6,896 nucleotides of DNA from Pseudomonadota bacterium (GCA_023436825.1 JAEZHS010000002.1:1-6896), one strand, 5' to 3'; counted from the stretch's first letter, positions 1 to 6,474 are shown. Numbers and translations: made by a program. The notes: generated by a model from the letters alone, not told the origin.

Positions 1-18
1 AGGGGGAGAGGAATATGA
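1..18. repeat. Partial copy of the 2371-2403 palindromic repeat
   Basis: Bases 2-18 (GGGGGAGAGGAATATGA) match bases 2394-2410 at 16 of 17 positions. The match covers part of the right arm of the perfect palindrome at 2371-2403 plus seven bases beyond it. The left part of this copy, if present, lies outside the window. Both copies lie a short distance past the stop codon of a minus-strand gene (purS here, the crotonase there), in the same orientation. This suggests a dispersed intergenic palindromic element, possibly acting in 3'-end formation. With only half a copy visible, the assignment rests on the sequence match alone. Confidence 0.55.
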
Positions 19-48
19 GACTGAAGAGGTTGAGGCTCGTCACGATCA

Positions 49-291
49 TCAGCCCACCAGCTCGATCGAGTAGTTCTCGATCACGGTGTTGGCCAGAAGC
101 TTGCGGCACATCTCGTCGAGGCGCGCCTTGGCCTTGGTCTTGTCGGTCTCGTTGAGCTCGAGCTCGATGAACTTGCCCTGGCGGACGTCGCCCACTTCGG
201 GGAAGCCGAGGCGATTGAGGGAATGTCCGATGGCCTTGCCCTGGGGGTCGAGCACGCCGTTCTTGAGGGTCACGTGAACTCTGGCTTTCAT
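49..291 (-). CDS. purS: Phosphoribosylformylglycinamidine synthase subunit PurS
   Basis: PurS is the small structural subunit of the three-part FGAM synthase (PurL, PurQ, PurS). That complex converts FGAR, glutamine and ATP to FGAM, the fourth step of purine synthesis, in the cytoplasm. The 80-residue product has the full family length. It opens with the typical MKARVHVTLKNGVLDPQGKA strand, followed by the conserved stretch around residues 26-44 (RLGFPEVGDVRQGKFIELEL) and a C-terminal LLANTVIENYSIEL strand. The ATG at 289-291 is preceded by an AGAGG ribosome binding site. It starts 8 bases after the purC stop, so the two are almost certainly co-transcribed. Its TGA overlaps an ATG (bases 47-49) that could open another reading frame, but the residues visible there do not resemble PurQ. 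Confidence 0.95.
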   Translation of the reverse strand: MKARVHVTLKNGVLDPQGKAIGHSLNRLGFPEVGDVRQGKFIELELNETDKTKAKARLDEMCRKLLANTVIENYSIELVG

Positions 292-299
292 TTCGCCTC

Positions 300-1064
<765 letters not shown>

Positions 1065-1153
1065 GTCTTACTCCTGGGCAGGCGGTGCCGACCGCCCACT
1101 ATTCGGCCGGAATATGGCGGAAGTCCCATGCGCCGGGACTGGGGAAAAATCCA

Positions 1154-1181
1154 TTGAAAAAGGTGACGCAACCGTCATATT
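1154..1181 (+). promoter_or_regulatory. Candidate promoter of the ferritin-like gene
   Basis: TTGAAA at 1154-1159 fits a sigma-70 -35 box at five of six positions. After a 16-base spacer comes CATATT at 1176-1181, which fits the -10 consensus at four of six. The -10 box ends 22 bases before the ATG at 1204, leaving room for a short leader with its own ribosome binding site. The call rests on consensus matching alone. Confidence 0.4.
1164..1177. promoter_or_regulatory. Candidate operator, inverted repeat TGACG-N4-CGTCA
   Basis: TGACG (1164-1168) and CGTCA (1173-1177) form a perfect 5-bp inverted repeat around CAAC. It lies in the spacer of the candidate promoter and touches the -10 box. A second, wider pair, AGGTGA (1161-1166) and TCACCT (1181-1186), is nested around it. 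This position suits a repressor that blocks polymerase. No regulator gene lies nearby, and short repeats of this size can occur by chance. Confidence 0.3.
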
Positions 1182-1203
1182 CACCTCACATCGGAGGCCC
1201 CAA

Positions 1204-2322
1204 ATGGCCCAGCAAATCACCTACGACAAGGCCTACGACACCATAATGCCGGAAGACTTTCCGGCGATGCTGGAGGTGCCGCGTTATGGCCGGCGCAGCG
1301 ATGCCTTCGACGGCATCATTTCGGCCACTCATGACCATTTCTGGGACCCGCTCGACAAGAACTACATCGATTTCGACCAGCCGTTCGACATGGCCGCCAT
1401 GTCGGTGGTGCCGTTCGACATGATCGTGGAGCTCAGGAGCGCCGTCGCCGACCGGCTGGACGAGGACCAGAAGATCCAGCTCGCCAACGATGTCATGCAC
1501 TGGTCGGTCTCCAACCTGCTGCATGGCGAGCAGGGCGCTTTGTCGCTGTCTGCTAGCCTGTGCCACATCCTGCTCGATCCCGGCGCCCAGGAGTATGCCG
1601 CCAACCAGGCGCGAGAGGAGGCGCGCCATGTCGCGGGCTTCACCCGATACATCGCCAAGCGCTGGGGCGCGCCGCTGCCGGTCGGCAAGACAATCGCTAC
1701 GGTGCTGGCCGATCTCGTGAGCACACCCGAGGTCTACAAGAAGATCGTCGGCATGCAGATGCTGATCGAGGGCCTGGCGATGGGCTCGTTCGCCACTCTC
1801 AACGCCCGCACTAACGACCCCGTGCTGCGCCGGCTGGTCCAGCTCGTGATGAGCGACGAGGCCTTCCATCACCGCTTCGGCCGTATCTGGGCAGCCAAGA
1901 CCATCCGTCATCTCAGTGTAGAGGAGCATCGCAAGGTCGAGGACTGGGCGGCCCAGATCTTCCAGACCCTGCTGTTCAATCTGATCAACGCCGAGCAGAA
2001 GCAGGTCATCTACGCCAAGTACGGGCTCGACTGGCAGTGGGTGCGCGATGCGGTGAAGGAGAGCTTCAGCGACGACGACCGCCGGAACTCGCTGAAGGAA
2101 AGCACCAACATGTTCCGTGTGCTGATCAAGACGCTGCTGCACGCCGGCATCATCACCAGCCGCACCGCGCCGCTCTACGCGGTGTGGGTCGACATGAAGG
2201 AGCTCGAAGCCGAAGGCGACGGCATCCCGGGCGACGTCGTGGCCGAGGAGATGCTGGTCGTGCTGCGCGACATCAACGCCAAGCGCCGGCGGATTTCGTC
2301 CAAGGGCGTGGCCGCGGCTTAG
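1204..2322 (+). CDS. Ferritin-like diiron protein, possible oxygenase or desaturase
   Basis: This 372-residue protein carries a complete carboxylate-bridged diiron ligand set on what look like four helices: E109, E139-x2-H142 (in REEARH), E189 (in MLIEG) and E219-x2-H222 (in SDEAFHH). This 4-Glu/2-His arrangement is that of class I ribonucleotide reductase R2, bacterial multicomponent monooxygenases and acyl-ACP desaturases. The substrate cannot be read from the sequence. A distinctive upstream stretch is HDHFWDPLDKNYIDFDQPFD (43-62). No signal peptide or membrane segment is evident, so it is probably cytoplasmic. The ATG at 1204 is chosen because a GGAGG site (1193-1197) precedes it with good spacing and family-like sequence begins there. 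Longer frames would run into purC and its promoter region. The gene is alone on its strand, divergent from purC and convergent with the crotonase. No reductase or ferredoxin partner is present in the window. Confidence 0.8.
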   Translation: MAQQITYDKAYDTIMPEDFPAMLEVPRYGRRSDAFDGIISATHDHFWDPLDKNYIDFDQPFDMAAMSVVPFDMIVELRSAVADRLDEDQKIQLANDVMHWSVSNLLHGEQGALSLSASLCHILLDPGAQEYAANQAREEARHVAGFTRYIAKRWGAPLPVGKTIATVLADLVSTPEVYKKIVGMQMLIEGLAMGSFATLNARTNDPVLRRLVQLVMSDEAFHHRFGRIWAAKTIRHLSVEEHRKVEDWAAQIFQTLLFNLINAEQKQVIYAKYGLDWQWVRDAVKESFSDDDRRNSLKESTNMFRVLIKTLLHAGIITSRTAPLYAVWVDMKELEAEGDGIPGDVVAEEMLVVLRDINAKRRRISSKGVAAA

Positions 2323-2334
2323 TCTCCCAGGGCC

Positions 2335-2352
2335 GCGGGCCTCCAGGCCCGC
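2335..2352. terminator. GC-rich hairpin after the ferritin-like gene
   Basis: GCGGGCC (2335-2341) and GGCCCGC (2346-2352) can form a 7-bp stem with a TCCA loop, starting 13 bases after the stop codon. No T-run follows, so it is not a classic intrinsic terminator. It may protect the 3' end or assist termination between convergent genes. Confidence 0.4.
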
Positions 2353-2370
2353 TCATGATCTCTTCACGCT

Positions 2371-2403
2371 CCTCTCCCCCAAGGGGGCCCCTTGGGGGAG
2401 AGG
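2371..2403. repeat. Perfect 16-bp inverted repeat between convergent genes
   Basis: CCTCTCCCCCAAGGGG (2371-2386) is followed by a single G and then by its exact reverse complement (2388-2403). The structure lies between the 3' ends of two convergent genes and could serve as a bidirectional terminator or mRNA 3' stem, although no T-run follows on either strand. Part of its right arm plus flanking bases recurs at 2-18, pointing to a repeated intergenic element rather than a unique hairpin. Similar C/G-rich palindromes are known from alphaproteobacterial intergenic regions. Confidence 0.75.
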
Positions 2404-2422
2404 AACATGAATCTTGAGTTCC

Positions 2423-3211
2423 TTACTGCCCTCGAAACCGCGGCTTGCGACGCTCGCGCCAGGCTTGGTGGGCCTCGACCTTGTCCTCGCTCATCTCCAG
2501 CACCATGAAGCGATAGGCGTCGACCAGCGAGGCGTCGGCGATGCTGGGGATGTCCTGGCCGCGGTTCATCGATTCCTTGACCATGCGCACGGCAAGCGGC
2601 GGCAGCCCGGCGATATGATCGGCGACGGCCAGTGCCTGAGCCATCAGCTCAGCATGCGGCACCAGCCACTGCGCCAGCCCGATGCGATGGGCCTCGTCCG
2701 CCTTGAGCGGGAAGCCCATCGCTACCCGCATCGCCAATCCCTTGCCGACGATGCGCGCCAGCCGCGTCGCGCCGCCGTAGTTGGGCAGGATGCCGAGAGC
2801 GACCTGCGGCAGGCGCCATTCCGCACGGTCGGAGGCCACCACCAGGTCGCAGCAGAAGGTGATGATGCAGCCGATGCCGATGGCATAGCCGTTGACCGCG
2901 GCGATCACGGGCTTGGGGAAGTCGGCCAGCAGGTTGGACGGAAAGTTCCGCGCACGGCCCACGCGTTTGACGAAGGCCGCCGCCGAACGCGTGTTGTGGG
3001 TATTGGGATCGCGCAGGTTGGCGCCGGCGGAGAAGGCGCCGCCCGCCTCGTCGCCTGTCAGGATGATGGAGCGGACATCGTCGTCGTCGGTCGCCTCGTC
3101 GAGGTGGCGGAGCAGGCCGTCATTGTAGTCCTGCCCCCAGCAGTTGCGGGCATCGGGGCGGCTCAGCGTCAGAATACCGGTGTGACCCTGCTTTCGGTAG
3201 AGAACGGGCAT
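2423..3211 (-). CDS. Enoyl-CoA hydratase/isomerase (crotonase) family protein
   Basis: This 262-residue protein is a complete crotonase-fold enzyme, a family that acts on CoA thioesters through an oxyanion hole. Oxyanion-hole segments are visible as FSAGANL (60-66) and NGYAIGIGC (107-115). The core LGILPNYGGATRLARIVGKG (139-158) is typical, as is the C-terminal AWRERRKPRF (250-259). Aligned by eye with mitochondrial enoyl-CoA hydratase, the two catalytic glutamates (rat E144 and E164) fall at Q136 and R162. Simple hydratase chemistry is therefore doubtful, and isomerase, lyase or another crotonase reaction is possible. The ATG at 3211 is chosen because a strong AAGGAGG site lies just upstream and family similarity starts there. 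The same frame stays open further upstream, but only antiparallel to nothing useful: it is an alternative frame of the methyltransferase gene. The gene begins 32 bases after the methyltransferase stop and probably ends the five-gene transcript. Confidence 0.88.
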   Translation of the reverse strand: MPVLYRKQGHTGILTLSRPDARNCWGQDYNDGLLRHLDEATDDDDVRSIILTGDEAGGAFSAGANLRDPNTHNTRSAAAFVKRVGRARNFPSNLLADFPKPVIAAVNGYAIGIGCIITFCCDLVVASDRAEWRLPQVALGILPNYGGATRLARIVGKGLAMRVAMGFPLKADEAHRIGLAQWLVPHAELMAQALAVADHIAGLPPLAVRMVKESMNRGQDIPSIADASLVDAYRFMVLEMSEDKVEAHQAWRERRKPRFRGQ

Positions 3212-3215
3212 GGGG

Positions 3216-3232
3216 TTCCTCCTTGGGAGGAA
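3216..3232 (-). promoter_or_regulatory. Hairpin covering the crotonase ribosome binding site
   Basis: Read on the minus strand, TTCCTCC-CAA-GGAGGAA is a perfect 7-bp stem with a 3-base loop. The whole Shine-Dalgarno GGAGGA lies in the 3' arm, and the ATG follows five bases later. When folded, the stem would hide the ribosome binding site. It could limit translation or make it depend on an RNA-binding factor or on ribosomes arriving from the upstream gene. The hairpin is seen directly; its function is inferred. Confidence 0.45.
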
Positions 3233-3243
3233 TTCTTGGCCGT

Positions 3244-3948
3244 CTAGGGCTTGCGCGCCAGTACGAAGGCCGACAATCCGGCCAGCCGGTTGACAGGGAA
3301 CAGCGGCAACTCGGCGGCGCATGCCGCGGTCAGGATGCCATTGGTGAGGCGCCCGTGCTTCTTCAGGCTGCTCCTGGGCTCGGCCGCGCCGCGCGTGGCA
3401 AGGCGCACCGCTGCCGCCAGGGGAAAGACGAAACCGAAATAGTAGGCGCCGCGAACGACTTGCAGGCCGGCATCGCCCATCACCCGCTCGATTTCGCCAA
3501 GACGATAGCGCCGCTTGTGCTCGAGGAAGACGTCGTGGCCGCTCCACAGGAAGCGGAAGGCGGGCACCGTCACCAGGAAATGCGCACCGGACGGCACCTT
3601 GGCGGCGTAGTGCCGGACCAAGCCGCGATCGTCGTCGACGTGCTCCAGGACGTCCATCATCAGCACCAGGTCGCAGTCGGTCACGCCGATGTCGCGCCGG
3701 TAGCGAACCGGCTTGCCGCCTTCGCGGTCATCGCGGTCGCTGGGGTAGCCGATGTCGACACAAAGCGCCGACTGCGCGTCGGCCTCGGCCAGCAGATGGC
3801 GGGAGAAGAAGCCCGATCCCGCGCCGATATCGAGAATGCGCCTGGCATTGAGGCCGCCGGCCATGCGCCTGAGCGCGGCCGCCTTCGACCGGTAGTACCA
3901 ATGCCGCCCGATGTCGGCGCCTAAAATGTCTTCTTCCTTGAGGTCCAT
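3244..3948 (-). CDS. Class I SAM-dependent methyltransferase
   Basis: This 234-residue protein has the Rossmann methyltransferase pattern: motif I ILDIGAGSGFF (38-48) for SAM binding, an acidic residue D65 at the end of the second strand, and MDVLEHVDDD (98-107) at the usual motif position. The RRYRLGEIERVMGDAGL segment (146-162) is typical of the Methyltransf_11/23 group. A hydrophobic stretch at about 169-184 could touch the membrane. The acceptor is unknown. It starts 4 bases after the glycosyltransferase stop with no clear ribosome binding site of its own, so translation is probably coupled. Such methyltransferases often sit beside lipid-linked glycosyltransferases and may modify a sugar, a lipid carrier or a quinone-like lipid. 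Which of these applies cannot be told here. Confidence 0.88.
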   Translation of the reverse strand: MDLKEEDILGADIGRHWYYRSKAAALRRMAGGLNARRILDIGAGSGFFSRHLLAEADAQSALCVDIGYPSDRDDREGGKPVRYRRDIGVTDCDLVLMMDVLEHVDDDRGLVRHYAAKVPSGAHFLVTVPAFRFLWSGHDVFLEHKRRYRLGEIERVMGDAGLQVVRGAYYFGFVFPLAAAVRLATRGAAEPRSSLKKHGRLTNGILTAACAAELPLFPVNRLAGLSAFVLARKP

Positions 3949-3952
3949 GCGG

Positions 3953-4990
3953 TCAGGACTGCGGTGGCAGAACGTCTCCGTTCTCGTAGACGCCTTCGAC
4001 CACGTAGATCGGCCGGCTTTTGACCTCGAGGAAGAGGCGGCCGAGATATTCGCCGATGATGCCGAGCGACAGGAGCTGGATGGCCCCCATCAGCAGCACC
4101 GCGATCAGCAACGAGGCGTAGCCCGGCGTGTCGATGCCGAACAACAGCACGCGGGTGATGATGAAGATCGCATAGAGCACGGCGACGGCGGCAATCACGA
4201 CCCCGACATAGAACCAGGCGCGCAGCGGCGCCGTCGAGAAGCTCACGACGCCGTCCAGCGCGAAGTTCCACAGGCGCCACAGATTGAACTTGCTCGAGCC
4301 TGCGGCGCGCTGCGGCCTCTCGTAGGGCACGCCGACGGCGTTGAAGCCGACCCAGGCGAACAGGCCCTTCATGAAGCGGTTGCGCTCGGGCAGCTGGCGC
4401 AGCACCTGGATGGCACGGCGGTCGACCAGGCGGAAGTCGCCGACATTCTCAGGGATGCGCACCGGCGACATGGAATTGAACACGCGATAGAACCAGTTGG
4501 CCGACAGTCGCTTGGCCGCGGTGTCCCAGGCGCGCTGCGTGCGCACGCCGTAGACGATGTCGTAACCCTCGCGCCAGCGCGTCATGAAGGGCTCGATCAG
4601 TTCCGGCGGGTCCTGCAGGTCGATGTCCATGGGCACGATGACGTCGCCGCGCGCATGGTCGATGCCAGCGGTCAGCGCCGCCTCCTTGCCGAAGTTGCGC
4701 GACAGGTTGACGATCCTGAGGCGCCGGTCGAGCGCCCCGCGGTCGAGCAGATGCGCCAGCGTGTTGTCGCGCGAACCGTCGTTGACGAACACGATCTCGA
4801 AGCGAAAGCCGTCGCGCGCCATCAGCGGCAGCACGGTGTCGAGGAAGAGGTCGATCGACTCCTCCTCGTTGAACACCGGCACTACCAGCGACAGCAACGG
4901 GTCGGCCGGCCGGCGCGCGCGCTGGCTCGCGAGCTGGCGTTCCAGGGCGCTGCCGCTCAGTCGCGGGTGCGGAATGATGGATTCAGGCAC
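3953..4990 (-). CDS. Family 2 glycosyltransferase, GtrB/DPM1-like, membrane-bound
   Basis: This 345-residue protein has a cytoplasmic GT2 domain followed by two membrane helices. The expected marks are VPVFNEEES (37-45), VNDGSRDNT (69-77), the metal-binding DxD within MDIDLQDPPE (121-130), NVGDFRLVDR (182-191) and RFMKGLFAWVG (205-215). The helices lie at about 259-282 and 291-313, with a short cytoplasmic tail. This is the architecture of bactoprenol glucosyltransferases (GtrB) and dolichyl-phosphate mannose synthases, which transfer a sugar from a nucleotide donor to a polyprenyl phosphate at the inner membrane. Donor and acceptor are not determined. The start is a GTG at 4988-4990. A TGA lies in frame four codons upstream, and the next ATG would remove the first GT2 motif. 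The ribosome binding site is weak. It follows the carbonic-anhydrase-like gene by 31 bases. No GtrA flippase or polytopic glycosyltransferase is in the window. Confidence 0.9.
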   Translation of the reverse strand: MPESIIPHPRLSGSALERQLASQRARRPADPLLSLVVPVFNEEESIDLFLDTVLPLMARDGFRFEIVFVNDGSRDNTLAHLLDRGALDRRLRIVNLSRNFGKEAALTAGIDHARGDVIVPMDIDLQDPPELIEPFMTRWREGYDIVYGVRTQRAWDTAAKRLSANWFYRVFNSMSPVRIPENVGDFRLVDRRAIQVLRQLPERNRFMKGLFAWVGFNAVGVPYERPQRAAGSSKFNLWRLWNFALDGVVSFSTAPLRAWFYVGVVIAAVAVLYAIFIITRVLLFGIDTPGYASLLIAVLLMGAIQLLSLGIIGEYLGRLFLEVKSRPIYVVEGVYENGDVLPPQS

Positions 4991-5021
4991 GAACAGGGGT
5001 CATCGGCAGACCCCCAGTCTA

Positions 5022-5579
5022 TCAGGTCACGGTCTGGACGGCACCGTTCAAGGCCATTATCCCGAGATCGGCGTCGAGACCGTGGCGCTTCTTGACCTCG
5101 GCACGGAAGGCCCGCAGCGCCTCGCTGAGCTTGGCGGTCTCGAAGGCTGGATCTGTCTTGATCTTGTCGCCATAGGCCAGAACGGCGGCGCCGCAGTCGC
5201 GATGGCAGAGGCCGACGACACGCTTGACCTGGTGCAGCTGGATCGAGATCGCGAGATTGTCCCACCAGGCCTTCTGCCACGTTTTGAAGGGGTCGCTGTC
5301 GACAACGGCTGCGACCGGACCGCCCGCGATGGTGAATTGGCTGTAGAGGTTCTGCCACCCCTGTGTGCCCATGTACGCCCACGTCCAGGTGGAGAAGCGT
5401 GGGTCGATGCAATTCATCAGCATCGCCTCGTACTCCAGGCTGGGCGTCGGCTTCTGCGCGAAGGCGAGACGCGGTGCGGCCAGCGCCACGGCGCCTGCCG
5501 CGACACCCATGCCGAACAGCGAGCGGCGGGACAGTGCGGCCAAGCAGCCGCAACCCGCGTGATGGATGTGCTTGGTCAT
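5022..5579 (-). CDS. Tat-exported beta-carbonic-anhydrase-like protein
   Basis: This 185-residue protein begins with a twin-arginine signal: SRRSLFGMG (residues 17-25), a hydrophobic run GVAAGAVALAAP, and a likely cleavage site after AFA (39-41). The mature part, about 144 residues, keeps the beta-carbonic-anhydrase zinc site: C57 and D59 with R61 in NCIDPRF, and H126 and C129 in CHRDCGA. FTIAGGPVA (82-90) matches the usual RNAGG region. The likely role is periplasmic CO2/bicarbonate interconversion, though catalysis is not proven. The C57-H126 spacing of 69 residues is longer than the 56 in E. coli Can. The leader before the twin arginines is rich in His and Cys (H4, H6, H7, C10, C12). The ATG at 5579 overlaps the hydratase stop as ATGA and has a GGGGAGAG site upstream. 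A longer frame exists upstream but would only overlap the hydratase gene. Confidence 0.8.
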   Translation of the reverse strand: MTKHIHHAGCGCLAALSRRSLFGMGVAAGAVALAAPRLAFAQKPTPSLEYEAMLMNCIDPRFSTWTWAYMGTQGWQNLYSQFTIAGGPVAAVVDSDPFKTWQKAWWDNLAISIQLHQVKRVVGLCHRDCGAAVLAYGDKIKTDPAFETAKLSEALRAFRAEVKKRHGLDADLGIMALNGAVQTVT

Positions 5580-6424
5580 TGGAACGTTACTCTCCCCTGT
5601 TGCGCCAACCCGCCGTTGCGGTCGGCAATCCATGTGGCGATGCCCCCATCGCCTTCGCGCCGCGCGCACACCGTAAAGGCGGCACCGCCATAGACCGGGG
5701 CCAGCGCGCGAAACTCGAAACTCTTTGGAATCCTATCGGGATTGGTGCGGCGCGCCAACTCGATTTGCACCATGCCCATCAGCGGGCCGTGAACGATCAA
5801 GCCAGGATAACCTTCGGTGCCTGTGACATAAGGTTGGTCGTAATGGATGCGGTGTCCGTTGAAGGTGAGTGCGGAGAACCGGAACAGCAGTACGGGATCG
5901 GCCATGATCCTCTTCGACCACTCGGCGTCGCTCGGCGCAGGCCTGGGGTCGCGCTGCTTCTCGCCGGGCTTGGCTGACTCGCGATAGACGATGTCGTGGT
6001 CCTCGACGAAGGAGACGCCGTCGGGTCCGGACACGGTGTGCTCAACGGTGACGAACACCATGTCGCCGGTCGTGCCGGTCTTGGGCTCGACCGACTTGAT
6101 GCGCGAGGAGCGGCGGATCGTCTGGCCAACCCTGAGCGGCGGCCCGGTGAAGGCGAAGCGGCTGCCGGCCCACATGCGGCGCGGCAGCGGGACGGGCGGC
6201 AGGAAATCGCCGCGTTCGGCGTGGCCGTCCGGCCCGACCTTGGACAGGGGGGCGGCCTCGAGGAAATAGAGCCAGTGCCAGAGCGGGGGCAGCGCGTCGC
6301 CCGGTCGAGGATCGGGGTCCTTCTCGTCGAACGTGGCGATCAGTGCGCGGACCGGAAAGGGCGCCGCAAAATCCTCGACGGCGCGGGTGCGGCCGACCCA
6401 TTCGCGCAGCTTTTCCAATGACAT
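5576..6424 (-). CDS. MaoC/FAS1-type acyl-CoA hydratase (HTD2 or mesaconyl-CoA hydratase-like)
   Basis: This 282-residue protein is of the double-hotdog type, with a FAS1-like N-terminal dehydratase half (about 1-150) and a C-terminal half carrying FSALTFNGHRIHYDQPYV (183-200) and EGYPGLIVHGPL (204-215). N189, H191, H194 and D196 lie in the region that holds the catalytic residues of hydratase 2-like enzymes. The family includes mesaconyl-C4-CoA hydratase and fungal HTD2 3-hydroxyacyl-thioester dehydratase. All add or remove water on a CoA or ACP thioester. The exact substrate is not evident. It is probably cytoplasmic. The ATG at 6424 follows a GGAGGA site nine bases upstream. As the first gene of the five-gene minus-strand block, it is divergent from the zeta gene with 106 bases between them. 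Confidence 0.85.
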   Translation of the reverse strand: MSLEKLREWVGRTRAVEDFAAPFPVRALIATFDEKDPDPRPGDALPPLWHWLYFLEAAPLSKVGPDGHAERGDFLPPVPLPRRMWAGSRFAFTGPPLRVGQTIRRSSRIKSVEPKTGTTGDMVFVTVEHTVSGPDGVSFVEDHDIVYRESAKPGEKQRDPRPAPSDAEWSKRIMADPVLLFRFSALTFNGHRIHYDQPYVTGTEGYPGLIVHGPLMGMVQIELARRTNPDRIPKSFEFRALAPVYGGAAFTVCARREGDGGIATWIADRNGGLAQQGRVTFQ

Positions 6425-6474
6425 CGGGCGCTTTCCTCCAGGCAGCCTGCGACTTTGCCACCGCCAGCCGGAGG

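Noticed and set aside
1..49. Possible start of purQ overlapping the purS stop (ATG at 47-49, minus strand)
   Set aside because: The 16 visible residues (MIVTSLNLFSLIFLSP) do not resemble the PurQ N-terminus, and the far end consists of the palindromic repeat arm, so this is more likely intergenic sequence.
1186..2142. Long minus-strand open frame opposite the ferritin-like gene
   Set aside because: It is the antisense of a gene with clear diiron motifs; its composition (many His, Gln, Leu, Val) is typical of GC-rich shadow frames.
2414..3247. 277-codon plus-strand open frame opposite the crotonase
   Set aside because: It is a shadow frame: the minus strand shows clear crotonase motifs and a strong ribosome binding site.
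3212..3547. N-terminal extension of the crotonase by 112 residues
   Set aside because: This stretch is an alternative frame of the methyltransferase gene, rich in Arg and Pro, whereas the ATG at 3211 has a strong ribosome binding site and matches family length.
3911..5095. 394-codon plus-strand open frame opposite the glycosyltransferase
   Set aside because: The translation is rich in His, Arg, Asp and Gln with no recognisable motif, and the opposite strand encodes a textbook GT2 protein.
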